Source of the DNA: Thermococcaceae archaeon
GTDB taxonomy: Archaea > Methanobacteriota_B > Thermococci > Thermococcales > Thermococcaceae
DNA length: 8,640 nt
NCBI GenBank assembly: GCA_026986455.1
Contig: JALSON010000296.1
Span: 1 to 8,640, forward strand
Direction of reading: 5' to 3'
Of the stretch, positions 1-6,503 are shown one piece after another. The first letter of the stretch is position 1, and each line of letters opens with the position of its first letter. The notes beneath the pieces were generated by a model that had not been told where the DNA came from, searched no databases, and saw only the letters and a list, made by a program, of their open reading frames with translations. Position numbers and translations under genes: made by a program.

Positions 1-481
1 TGAAGTAGAATGCAATGCGGGTGGTGTTTCCCACGAACGTCGAGATGTTCCTCACGAGCCTTATAGCCTCCGTGTGCTCGGACATCAGGAAGACCTTGTA
101 TATCCCGAGAACAGGGTTAAAGAGGGCATCCTTTCCTGCCCGCCATCTGTCGTAGACCTTCCCGTAATACTTGAAGTCCAGCGTGTACTTATCAAGCTCA
201 ATCGTGTTTATGATTTTTCCAACGTTCTGGTATCCCCCGATTTTCATCACACTAGCCTTCTCAAGATGCTGAACCGGAACCCCCTTCAGCTTCAGCCTCG
301 TCATGAATTCAACCAGTGTGTCGGCGAGGTCGTCGATGATTAGCTCCCTGCCATTTTTCCTGCAGTATCTGACCATAAAATGGAGGAGCAGTTCGGGGGA
401 AGATACAGGCTCGTATTCTATTAAAACCGTTTCTCCTGCCTTTATGCCCGCGAGAATTTTCTCCAGCTGTTCATGGCCCAT
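1..481 (-). CDS. DUF257 family protein, C-terminal part beyond the window
   Basis: The minus strand encodes 160 residues beginning MGHEQLEKILAGIKAGETVL and runs off the left edge without a stop. The pattern 'K-x-GETVLIEYEPVSSPELLLHFMV', then 'NGRELIIDDLADTLVEFM', matches my memory of DUF257 (Pfam PF03192), a Thermococcales family of about 200 residues with no established function. The order strand - loop - helix - 'IIDD' resembles a RecA/KaiC-like core, but the usual P-loop (GxxGxGKT) is replaced by EYEPVSSPE, so ATP binding in the normal way is unlikely (inference). The start at 481 is chosen because GGAGGG lies 5 bases upstream (487-492). A second in-frame ATG at 514 overlaps the predicted TATA box and would lie upstream of the expected transcription start. 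The gene follows tldE on the same strand but has its own promoter, so it is probably a separate unit. Confidence 0.8.
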   Translation of the reverse strand, partial: MGHEQLEKILAGIKAGETVLIEYEPVSSPELLLHFMVRYCRKNGRELIIDDLADTLVEFMTRLKLKGVPVQHLEKASVMKIGGYQNVGKIINTIELDKYTLDFKYYGKVYDRWRAGKDALFNPVLGIYKVFLMSEHTEAIRLVRNISTFVGNTTRIAFYF

Positions 482-514
482 GCTATCCCTCCGGATAGAG
501 TTAACGACAGCCAT

Positions 515-523
515 GTATAAAAA
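515..523 (-). promoter_or_regulatory. TATA box of the DUF257 gene
   Basis: The minus strand reads TTTTTATAC here. With the usual 23-30 base spacing, transcription would start near 492, giving a leader of roughly a dozen bases that begins at the GGAGGG ribosome site. The upstream BRE is weak (ACAACA). The position supports the start at 481 and argues against the ATG at 514. Confidence 0.55.
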
Positions 524-540
524 TGTTGTCCGGTTTTGGC

Positions 541-557
541 AAAATAACAAGAGAACA
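541..557 (-). terminator. T-rich terminator after tldE (candidate)
   Basis: Directly after the tldE stop the minus strand is pyrimidine-rich with repeated T runs (TGTTCTCTTGTTATTTT). Archaeal terminators are usually T-tracts without a strong hairpin, and this one lies just ahead of the separate DUF257 promoter. The call rests on base composition and position only. Confidence 0.4.
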
Positions 558-1850
558 TCAAACTATTTTTCCATATATAAGCATCCTTGGCGATATAAAC
601 CCACTCAAATCTTCATCTTTTCTGCCGAGGGCTGCGATGCTGTTCAGCATCTCAAAGATGTTGCCCACAAACATGTTGTCCTTGAATGGAATCAGCTCTC
701 CGTTCTCGATTCTGTATCCCAGCTCCACGGTTAGGGAAAAGTCCCCGCTTATCGGGTTGGCCGTATGCTCTCCAAAGACCTTCTTTATTACAATGCCCTC
801 ATACTCCTCCAGATTCTCCCGCTTCCCTTCGACTATAACGTTGCTGGCCGCTATGTGGGGCATCGTCCTGAAATCCCTCGCTGCATTGGCGGTGCTCTCC
901 ATGCCCATAAGCCTGCCGTATGTTTCATCGAGCAGAAACCCCCTGAGAACTCCCTTCTCGATCAGCACGCTTCTCCTGCCGGGATTGCCCTCACCATCGA
1001 ATGGGTAGCTCCTGGCACCCCCTTCAATGGTGGAATCATCTACAAGCGTCAGAATCTCGCTGCTGATTCTCTCCCCGATTTTCTGAAAGCGTGACTGTCC
1101 GTGATATACACTGTCCCCGTACAAGCTGTGCATCAGGATGCTCACCACTGATGAGACGGCGTGCGGCTCCAGCACCAGCTCCCCTTCATATTGAGAGATT
1201 TTTCCTGCGCTCCAGCTCAATTCGGCATCCCTTCTGGCCTCCTCAATGCCCCTCTCCATCTCCCCCTCAGCCTCTGACAGCCTCCTGAAGCTCTGGTAGT
1301 AGCTTCCGCTGCCTCTCCTTCCGTTCTTTTTCAGCACGTAAACCCCCATGCTGATCCCGGTGCTCTTCATGGTCTTCTCAATCCCGTTGGAGTTCATAAC
1401 CCCGTCTTCTGCAGTCCCGAAGGCAATTCCCCCTGAGAATGTATGTTCCTCCCCGAGAATTTCCCTTCCCTTCTCGATCATCATTGCAGCGGCATCATAG
1501 CCCTCCTCAAACGACATCTCCGCTGTCGCCCTGTCATAAAGTCCAGGGACGCTGCTTTTCTTTTTGCTGTTCGGAAAGCCGCGGAAGGGAACCTCACTAA
1601 CCCTGGCGAGCTTTATGGTTCTCTCGACGAACCTCTCAAGCTCCTCCCTCCGATGCGAGACTCCCGTAATGTATGAAAACCCCGTCCTCCCCCTGTATCC
1701 AATTCGCAGGCCTATTCCGGAGTGGAACTTCTGCTGGGCCCTCACAATCTCGTACTTTTCTATTTTGAAAGAACTGCCTGTCCCTATTTCCCAGTAAATC
1801 TCCCACTCGACGTTTTTGTGATTGAGGATTTTCGCAAGCTCGTCTATCAA
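558..1850 (-). CDS. tldE: TldE/PmbA, non-catalytic partner of the TldD protease
   Basis: The gene encodes 430 residues of the U62 peptidase-like family, C-terminal partner in the operon with tldD. Family hallmarks visible are the N-terminal 'GIGLRIGYRGRTGFSYITG' segment and the C-terminal 'NPISGDFSLTVELGYRIENG' followed by 'SGFISPRMLIYGKIV'. It has no HExxxH motif; the equivalent region reads VVSILMHSLYG, as expected for TldE, which forms the heterodimer but does not bind the zinc. In characterised bacterial systems TldD/TldE degrades unfolded or small peptides in the cytosol (microcin B17 maturation, CcdA turnover); the archaeal substrate is unknown. The start codon is TTG, sharing four bases (TTGA) with the tldD stop, and a GGGGGGA tract lies 5 bases upstream, so translational coupling is likely. 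No better ATG or GTG start occurs nearby. The product is full length for the family. Confidence 0.92.
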   Translation of the reverse strand: MIDELAKILNHKNVEWEIYWEIGTGSSFKIEKYEIVRAQQKFHSGIGLRIGYRGRTGFSYITGVSHRREELERFVERTIKLARVSEVPFRGFPNSKKKSSVPGLYDRATAEMSFEEGYDAAAMMIEKGREILGEEHTFSGGIAFGTAEDGVMNSNGIEKTMKSTGISMGVYVLKKNGRRGSGSYYQSFRRLSEAEGEMERGIEEARRDAELSWSAGKISQYEGELVLEPHAVSSVVSILMHSLYGDSVYHGQSRFQKIGERISSEILTLVDDSTIEGGARSYPFDGEGNPGRRSVLIEKGVLRGFLLDETYGRLMGMESTANAARDFRTMPHIAASNVIVEGKRENLEEYEGIVIKKVFGEHTANPISGDFSLTVELGYRIENGELIPFKDNMFVGNIFEMLNSIAALGRKDEDLSGFISPRMLIYGKIV

Positions 1851-3205
1851 AGCAATCCCCCCACCAGAGCCCTCGTCAGCACATGCGGCCCTCCGTCATC
1901 CACGGGCACCCACTGCCCCTTGCCGCAGTAGCCGGGGAACTCAATCTTCAGGTCCCTGCCAATTGCCCTTATGCTCATCAGAACGTCCAGAATCTTGCCG
2001 GATAGCGCTACATCTCTTATGTGTGCTTTAATCTCCCCGTTTTCAATGAGGTACCCCTCTTTGGCCCCGAACATAAAAGTCCCGTTCGCTATATCAACCT
2101 CTCCACCCTTGTCCCCTATGAGGTAGAGGCCCCTCCTCACTTCACCGAGCATCTCCTCGAAGCCCCAGTCCCCCGGCTCTATGTAGGTGTTGCTCATCCT
2201 CACGAGCGGCTGGTAGTTGTAGCTCTGCGCCCTTCCGTGCCCGTTGGGCTCCATCCCAAGATATGCGGCCGTCTCCCTGTCGAGGAGGTACTCGTTGAGA
2301 ATGCCGTTTTTTATTATCTCCACGCGCCTGCCCTTTATCCCCTCGTCGTCGTAGATGTAGCTCCCGAACTTGCCCCTCAACGTCGGGTCGTCCACGACGG
2401 TAAGCTCCTCAACCGCTATCCTCTCGCCGAGTTTATCCCCCAGTATGCTCTCGCCGTTCTTTATAGCATCCCCCTCGCTCGCATGCCCTAAAGCTTCGTG
2501 GATGAAAACTCCCGCCAGCTCGGGGTCCATTATCACATCGAACTCTCCTGACGGTGGTGGTTCAGCGTCCAAAAGGCTCCGGGCTTTTTCTTTAACAAAA
2601 CCTGTCCAGTATTCCAGGTTAGCACTCTCTATGAGCTCCCAGCCACCGGTCCCGCCGAACATCTTCCAGTAGGTCTGCATATTCATCCCTTTCTTTGCGG
2701 TGACTGAAAAGCTGAGCCTTATCCTTGGCACTATGGTTCGTATCTCGCTCCCCAGGGAGTTGAAGTAAAGCTGCTCCTTGATTCCATCGGCGTAGGAAAC
2801 CCGCCTGTTTGATATTTTGTCATCTCTGAGGAGCCGGTCAATTTCCTTTATGAACAGAAGCTTATCCTCAAGGTCAATATCTGCGAAGGACTTTTTCGCG
2901 GTGAACTCTACCTCATCTCTAACGGGATCACCGATGTAAATTCTGGAATCTCCGCCCATTACTTTTGCTATCTTCATTGCTGTTTCAATTGCCTTTTCAC
3001 CCCTCTTCAGGTCATTGGCCGATGAAAAGCCCCACGTTCCGCTGAATGCCCTGACACCTATCCCGATCTCAAAATTGGAAGAAAGCTCTTCCAGGTGGGA
3101 GTTCTGCATCTGAAGATTAACAGCGCTTATCCTGGCTATCCTTACCTCGTAGTATTCAACACCGTACTCCTCCGCGAGTTTTTCCGCCTTTTTTATGAGT
3201 TCCAT
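1847..3205 (-). CDS. tldD: TldD zinc metalloprotease
   Basis: This 452-residue protein is the catalytic subunit of the TldD/TldE protease. It carries the HExxxH zinc site HEALGH at residues 236-241 (flanked by GVFIHEALGHASEGD) and the distal Cys of 'GYCGKGQ' at residue 427, which is the third ligand in the solved bacterial TldD. The family expects an enclosed cytosolic chamber that degrades unfolded polypeptides or small peptides. Three in-frame ATGs lie at 3217, 3208 and 3205. I prefer 3205 (MELIKKAEKLAEEYG), because GGTG lies 6 bases before it and because the predicted transcription start (about 3208-3210) lies downstream of 3217. The first gene of a two-gene operon, it overlaps tldE by four bases. 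The N-terminal domain with 'IGIGVRAFSGTWGFSS' and the C-terminal beta domain are both complete. The identification is firm; the exact start is less so. Confidence 0.93.
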   Translation of the reverse strand: MELIKKAEKLAEEYGVEYYEVRIARISAVNLQMQNSHLEELSSNFEIGIGVRAFSGTWGFSSANDLKRGEKAIETAMKIAKVMGGDSRIYIGDPVRDEVEFTAKKSFADIDLEDKLLFIKEIDRLLRDDKISNRRVSYADGIKEQLYFNSLGSEIRTIVPRIRLSFSVTAKKGMNMQTYWKMFGGTGGWELIESANLEYWTGFVKEKARSLLDAEPPPSGEFDVIMDPELAGVFIHEALGHASEGDAIKNGESILGDKLGERIAVEELTVVDDPTLRGKFGSYIYDDEGIKGRRVEIIKNGILNEYLLDRETAAYLGMEPNGHGRAQSYNYQPLVRMSNTYIEPGDWGFEEMLGEVRRGLYLIGDKGGEVDIANGTFMFGAKEGYLIENGEIKAHIRDVALSGKILDVLMSIRAIGRDLKIEFPGYCGKGQWVPVDDGGPHVLTRALVGGLL

Positions 3206-3222
3206 CATCAGCACCATAGAGA

Positions 3223-3240
3223 GGGAAACGCTTTATATCC
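3223..3240 (+). promoter_or_regulatory. Promoter of the wHTH/membrane-protein operon (BRE plus TATA)
   Basis: GGGAAACG followed by CTTTATATCC is close to the textbook Thermococcales BRE/TATA arrangement. The expected transcription start is near 3262, leaving a leader of about 50 bases before the ATG at 3314. The core is shared with the tldD promoter on the other strand. A weak inverted repeat (TTAAAC/GTTTGA, 3282-3298) lies in the leader. Confidence 0.6.
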
Positions 3241-3247
3241 TTTTCCG
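3231..3247 (-). promoter_or_regulatory. tldDE promoter (BRE plus TATA)
   Basis: On the minus strand an A-rich BRE (CGGAAAA, 3247-3241) precedes GGATATAAAG (3240-3231). Standard spacing puts the transcript start at about 3208-3210, on or just before the tldD start codons, so the mRNA would have almost no leader. The same ten bases act as the TATA box of the divergent gene. Confidence 0.55.
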
Positions 3248-3313
3248 CATACAGCATATAGATTGATGTACCAAAAGAGGATTAAACCCAGAGTTTGATG
3301 GTGTTGTGGTAGC

Positions 3314-3829
3314 ATGGATACCCGGGAGAGAGTGCTTGAGCATATCAGGAAGCATCCAGGGGTGAGCTTTAGAAAGCTCGCTGAAGAGCTCAATCTCGGC
3401 ATTGGCGACCTTCAGTATCATCTGTACAGGCTGGAGAAAAGCGGCGAAATATTTTCGAGGAAAATGGGCGGACGAAGGTATCTGTTTCCGAGGGACATGG
3501 AGGGGGAGTATCAGAGGATGCTGATAGCAATATCAACCGAGACGAGACGTAAGATAATGCTGCTCCTTGCGAGGGGAGAGAAGAACCAGAGCGAGCTTGC
3601 TGAAAATCTGGGGCTAACGCAGGCCACTGTAAACCACCACATGAAGGAGCTGCTCAAGCTTGGGGTTGTGAAGAGCAGGAAGGAGGGGAGGAAGGTTATC
3701 TATTCGCTCAACTGTGATGTTGATACCATGATGAGAATCATCCGGGAATACAGGCCGAAGATATGGGAGAGGTGGGCTGAACAGCTCGTCGACATGCTTG
3801 TGGAACTGGGGGGTGCGGAGGATGCTTGA
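3314..3829 (+). CDS. Tandem winged-helix transcriptional regulator (ArsR/MarR-like)
   Basis: The 171-residue protein contains two winged helix-turn-helix domains in series. The first (about residues 1-58) has 'SFRKLAEELNLGIGDLQYHLYRLEKSGEI' and a wing ending 'GGRRYLFP'. The second (about 74-132) has 'NQSELAENLGLTQATVNHHMKELLKLGVVKSRKEGRKVIYSL', a typical ArsR-type recognition helix and wing. A C-terminal helix (about 135-171) could serve in dimer formation. No Cys cluster for metal sensing is seen; the only Cys is in the 'LNCDVD' segment. Two DNA-binding domains in one chain are common in archaeal regulators. It is the first gene of a pair: the next start lies inside its last codons, so the membrane protein is likely translated from the same mRNA. 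It could act on its own promoter and on divergent tldDE, since one TATA core serves both. The ligand and targets are unknown. Confidence 0.85.
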   Translation: MDTRERVLEHIRKHPGVSFRKLAEELNLGIGDLQYHLYRLEKSGEIFSRKMGGRRYLFPRDMEGEYQRMLIAISTETRRKIMLLLARGEKNQSELAENLGLTQATVNHHMKELLKLGVVKSRKEGRKVIYSLNCDVDTMMRIIREYRPKIWERWAEQLVDMLVELGGAEDA

Positions 3830-4091
3830 GGGTTTAAATCTGGTGCTCAGCCTGATAGTCCTTGCAATATCCGTGGTTCTGGCATTTATATCGTGGGTGG
3901 CATACCGCAGGAGCCATCTCAGGAGCGCCCTTTACCTGCTGATAGCGTTCATGCTCTTTGCGCTCAAGAAGGTTTTTGAGAGCTTTTATCTCCTCACATC
4001 GGTGGAGCGGGAGGTTCTGGATTCAACGGTGGCTGTGTTTGAGATTCTGATACTCTCGGCGTTTTTCCTTGCCATAACAAGGGAGCGCTAG
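3822..4091 (+). CDS. Small three-helix membrane protein paired with the wHTH regulator
   Basis: The 89-residue product starts MLEGLNLVLSLIVLAIS and has three likely membrane helices (about residues 4-27, 35-58 and 69-85), with a basic loop 'AYRRSHLRS' between the first two. The layout recalls small archaeal proteins encoded beside HTH regulators (DUF7521-type), but I assign this from memory and it is not certain. The ATG at 3822 is favoured over an upstream in-frame TTG (3798), because GGTG sits 6 bases before it. It overlaps the end of the regulator gene by 8 bases, so the two are probably coupled. A membrane partner that passes a signal to the regulator, or anchors it, is plausible but unproven. 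Its stop overlaps the stop of the convergent usp gene in a CTAG sequence. Confidence 0.75.
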   Translation: MLEGLNLVLSLIVLAISVVLAFISWVAYRRSHLRSALYLLIAFMLFALKKVFESFYLLTSVEREVLDSTVAVFEILILSAFFLAITRER

Positions 4092-4537
4092 CGCACTATC
4101 ATCGTGGGGGGCTTTATGAGGCCCACAACATCCTCCAAAAGGCTCCCTATCCTCGTTTTTCCGCTCTTACCGTAGGCCCCCATGACCACGAGGGAGTATT
4201 CGCCGCTGTTGGCCTCGCTGAGAATCTTTTCCTTGGTGTTTCCTTCGGTTATCTTTATGGAGCAGTTAACCCCCTGTCTGTGGCAGAAGTTGAGCATATC
4301 TGCCATTATTTCCTTAACGCTCTTCTTCATTTCCCTCCATACCTGCTCCTCGAACCTCTCCATCTCCTCAAGCTTGTCGCTTCTCATGGTCATGCTGAAG
4401 GCTATGGCCTTGGCCTCCTTTCTGTCAAGAACCGAAAAGAGGATGACCTTTGATTTATTTTTTCTGGCGAGGGCTATGGCGTGAAGGGCCGCTTTCTGGC
4501 TCCATTTTGAACCGTCGACCAGAACCAGAATTTTCAT
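4088..4537 (-). CDS. Universal stress protein (UspA family)
   Basis: The 149-residue single-domain protein has the Usp Rossmann-like fold: strand 'MKILVLVDGS' with the conserved Asp8, the helix 'AALHAIALARKNKSKV', and the C-terminal 'YSLVVMGAYGKSGKTRIGS' loop. ATP-binding members follow G-2x-G-9x-G(S/T). Here the glycines are at 120 and 123, and GS is at 131-132, leaving seven residues between the second Gly and GS rather than nine, so ATP binding is possible but the loop is shortened. It is the last gene of a Usp-permease-Usp operon: the permease stop is 3 bases upstream, and a GGGGGTG ribosome site lies inside the end of the permease gene. A role in sensing nucleotide state or regulating the neighbouring permease is inferred from the gene order. 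The middle insertion with MTMRSDKLEEMERFEEQ is charged and helical. Confidence 0.88.
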   Translation of the reverse strand: MKILVLVDGSKWSQKAALHAIALARKNKSKVILFSVLDRKEAKAIAFSMTMRSDKLEEMERFEEQVWREMKKSVKEIMADMLNFCHRQGVNCSIKITEGNTKEKILSEANSGEYSLVVMGAYGKSGKTRIGSLLEDVVGLIKPPTMIVR

Positions 4538-4540
4538 ATC

Positions 4541-5818
4541 TCACACCCCCATATACCTGATCCAGAGTATCGCCGCTCCGGCGCCAACCGTGAGCACCAT
4601 GATTATCATTCCAACCTTTAAAAAGTCCATGAAGCTTATTTTTATTCTTTCCCTCTCCGCAATTCCTATAACAACAACATTCGCTGAAGCCCCTATTGCC
4701 GTGCCGTTGCCGCCCAGGCATGCCCCCAGGCTTAGGGCCCACCAGAGAGGACTGTTATTGAAGAACGCCCCCATGGCCTTTATCAGGGGTATCATCGTGG
4801 CGGTCAGGGGTATGTTATCGACTATGGCGGAGGAGAATGCTGAAAACCATGTTATCAGCAGGAGGGCCTGCGCATCGGTGTGCACATAATCAACCAGCTT
4901 TTCGGCAATACCTTCAATAACACCCGTCTGGACGAGCCCCCCGACCACGATGAAGAGACCCCCGAAGAAGAACAGTGCAGGCCATTCAATCTTTTCAAAA
5001 ACCTCCTCAGGGCTTTCCTTGGACCATACAAGGAGAACCGACGCCCCGAACATTGCAACAACTGCAGGCTCAATGTTCAGCCTGTCGTGGACGAAGAAGA
5101 GAACAACGACGAGCATTATAACAGCCACGGACTTTTCAAAAAGCCTCAGGTCTTTTATTGCCCCTTTTTCGTCCATTCTGTTGAGTATTGAGCCAAGCTT
5201 TTCCTCCTTTTCAGAGGATACCTTTAGCTCTCCCCTGTAGAAGAGATAGATAAACACGAAGGCAAGGAGAAGGTCTACGAGGGCTATCGGGGCCATATTC
5301 ATGAGGAAGTCGTTGAACGTGAGCCCCGCGGCAGAGCCTATCATTATGTTTGGGGGATCCCCTATCAGGGTTGCGGTTCCCCCTATGTTTGAGGCAAAAA
5401 TCTCCGCAAGGAGAAAGGGGACGGGGTCGAGCTCCATCAGTCTGGTAACATAGAGGAGCATGGGGGTCAGGAGGAGGACGGTTGTGACGTTGTCGAGGAA
5501 GGAACTAACCAGAGCAGTCACAAATGAAAAGAGCAGCAGAACCCTTATTGGATTCCCCCGCGCCATCTTTGCGGTTTTTATTGCTATGTACTCAAAGAGG
5601 CCGCTTTTTTTAGCCGTGTTCACTATAATCATCATGCCCGTGAGAAGGAGCAGCGTGTCAAGGTCAAGGTAGTCCGGGACATTTTCCCACGGGACGATCT
5701 TCAGCATAAGGAGCAGGGAAGCTCCGAGGAGTGCTGCGACGGCTCTGTGGATCCTTTCGCTCATTATCAGGGCATAGGTAAACAGGAATATTGCTATTGC
5801 TATGCTCGCCTGATCCAT
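4541..5818 (-). CDS. ArsB/P-protein-type ion permease (ion transporter superfamily)
   Basis: The 425-residue membrane protein, with some ten to twelve predicted helices, belongs to the ArsB/NhaD/SLC13-like superfamily. It shows the two-fold pseudo-repeat of this group: 'SFLDNVTTVLLLTP' (about 107-119) with 'NIGGTATLIGDPPN' (144-157) in the first half, and 'AIVDNIPLTATMIPLI' (331-346) with 'GGNGTAIGASANVV' (369-382) in the second. These re-entrant segments form the substrate path. A charged cytoplasmic linker (about 200-228) separates the halves. Databases often label such proteins as arsenite or anion permeases; the real substrate (arsenite, Na+/H+, dicarboxylate or other anion) cannot be read from the sequence. 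No arsR- or arsC-like gene is adjacent, which argues against a dedicated arsenic role. It lies 11 bases after one usp gene and 3 bases before another, with GGGGG 7 bases ahead of the ATG. Confidence 0.88.
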   Translation of the reverse strand: MDQASIAIAIFLFTYALIMSERIHRAVAALLGASLLLMLKIVPWENVPDYLDLDTLLLLTGMMIIVNTAKKSGLFEYIAIKTAKMARGNPIRVLLLFSFVTALVSSFLDNVTTVLLLTPMLLYVTRLMELDPVPFLLAEIFASNIGGTATLIGDPPNIMIGSAAGLTFNDFLMNMAPIALVDLLLAFVFIYLFYRGELKVSSEKEEKLGSILNRMDEKGAIKDLRLFEKSVAVIMLVVVLFFVHDRLNIEPAVVAMFGASVLLVWSKESPEEVFEKIEWPALFFFGGLFIVVGGLVQTGVIEGIAEKLVDYVHTDAQALLLITWFSAFSSAIVDNIPLTATMIPLIKAMGAFFNNSPLWWALSLGACLGGNGTAIGASANVVVIGIAERERIKISFMDFLKVGMIIMVLTVGAGAAILWIRYMGV

Positions 5819-5829
5819 ATTTAAGCCCC

Positions 5830-6375
5830 CTAATATACTATCACAGGGATATCAACATGGTGCACGATTTTCATCACGACAGGGCTTATTGAACGTGTTT
5901 TTGTTATTTCGGAACCATAAAGCCTGGGAATGACCAGGAGATCCCTTTCCCTGGAGAGCCTTATGACGTCCTCACTTTTGTTCCCGAAAAACATCCTCGT
6001 ACGTACCTTAAGCCCCGAGTCTTCGAGGGATCGGGCAATTCTCTCCAGCAGTTCCCGGCCGGCTTCCTCTTCCTTCTGCCGGAATTCCCTGCTGGCCTCC
6101 TCCCCCAGGGTTTGTCTTATCAGGGCACATGCATCTTCACTCATTATATAAACCACTGTGACCTCAGCATCTTCACAGGCCGAGAGAACTTCGTAAATTT
6201 CCTCAGGAACATTCCTGGTGCTCCTGTCTACAGGCATGAGGATGGATTTTATCACGGGGAGCGAAAGCTCTTCTTCCGTCAGGAAAAACTCTTTGTAGTT
6301 CCTCAGAATCCTCTCGTATCGGGTACCGGCGATATTCTTGAATTTCCGGTTGATTATAGTTAAGAAGATGCTCAT
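5830..6375 (-). CDS. UspA-like protein with N-terminal extension
   Basis: The 181-residue protein starts MSIFLTIINRKFKNIAG. About 40 N-terminal residues, partly basic, precede a Usp domain that begins at 'IKSILMPVDRSTRNVPEEIYE' and ends 'VMKIVHHVDIPVIVY'. Those two ends are typical of Usp domains. The ATP-binding loop is degenerate: the segment reads 'LLVIPRLYGSEITKTRSISP' without the G-2x-G-9x-G series, so it probably does not bind ATP in the standard way. A charged helical insert (about 87-118) lies in the middle. The ATG at 6375 is preferred to an in-frame TTG at 6396: the predicted TATA box puts the transcript start near 6387, and GGGGAT lies just upstream of 6375. It is the first gene of the operon with the ion permease and a second Usp, so a regulatory or signalling role for that transporter is suggested by context only. 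Confidence 0.8.
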   Translation of the reverse strand: MSIFLTIINRKFKNIAGTRYERILRNYKEFFLTEEELSLPVIKSILMPVDRSTRNVPEEIYEVLSACEDAEVTVVYIMSEDACALIRQTLGEEASREFRQKEEEAGRELLERIARSLEDSGLKVRTRMFFGNKSEDVIRLSRERDLLVIPRLYGSEITKTRSISPVVMKIVHHVDIPVIVY

Positions 6376-6407
6376 CGGTATCCCCAGTGTTGTCAATTGG
6401 GTGAGGA

Positions 6408-6420
6408 GCTTTTAAAAGTT
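6408..6420 (-). promoter_or_regulatory. TATA box of the Usp-permease-Usp operon
   Basis: The minus strand reads AACTTTTAAAAGC, with a palindromic TTTTAAAA core. Usual spacing predicts transcription from about 6387, giving a 12-base leader with GGGGAT ahead of the ATG at 6375. The BRE is not strong. Confidence 0.5.
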
Positions 6421-6460
6421 ATCTAAAAATTCCTTGGATTAGAAAGATGAACCACAAGAG

Positions 6461-6470
6461 ATTTATTAAG
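6461..6470 (+). promoter_or_regulatory. TATA box of the S16 protease gene
   Basis: ATTTATTAAG lies about 25 bases before 6488-6491, where the leader would start just before the GGAGGTG ribosome site. The upstream ACAAGAG is a weak BRE. It is divergent from the Usp operon promoter, 41 bases away. Confidence 0.45.
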
Positions 6471-6490
6471 GGTTAGGGGAGAGGTTTTCT

Positions 6491-6497
6491 GGAGGTG
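6491..6497 (+). promoter_or_regulatory. Ribosome site that fixes the protease start
   Basis: GGAGGTG is an excellent match to the archaeal 16S 3' end and is 6 bases before GTG at 6504. The other candidate GTG (6495) is within this site and cannot be served by it. Confidence 0.75.
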
Positions 6498-6503
6498 GGA
6501 GAG

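Noticed and set aside
303..1094. Several plus-strand open frames of 100-160 codons opposite tldE
   Set aside because: They lie wholly or mainly antisense to the well-supported tldE gene, have no ribosome site or family resemblance, and look like shadows of its codon bias.
2021..2491. A 156-codon plus-strand open frame opposite tldD
   Set aside because: It is antisense to conserved TldD sequence including the region around the active site and shows no recognisable domain; it is a shadow.
3728..3780. Possible C/D-box guide RNA (ATGATGA followed 43 bases later by CTGA)
   Set aside because: It lies inside the wHTH coding sequence, I see no convincing D'/C' pair, and such short motifs occur by chance.
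4541..5818. Naming the permease as a dedicated arsenite pump (arsB)
   Set aside because: The superfamily match is clear, but no arsR, arsA or arsC neighbour is present and substrate residues cannot be assigned; the paired Usp genes point to another context.
6495..6503. Upstream GTG start for the S16 protease
   Set aside because: This GTG is part of the GGAGGTG ribosome site that serves GTG 6504; the shorter form also gives a more typical signal peptide (MKKLIPLFF).
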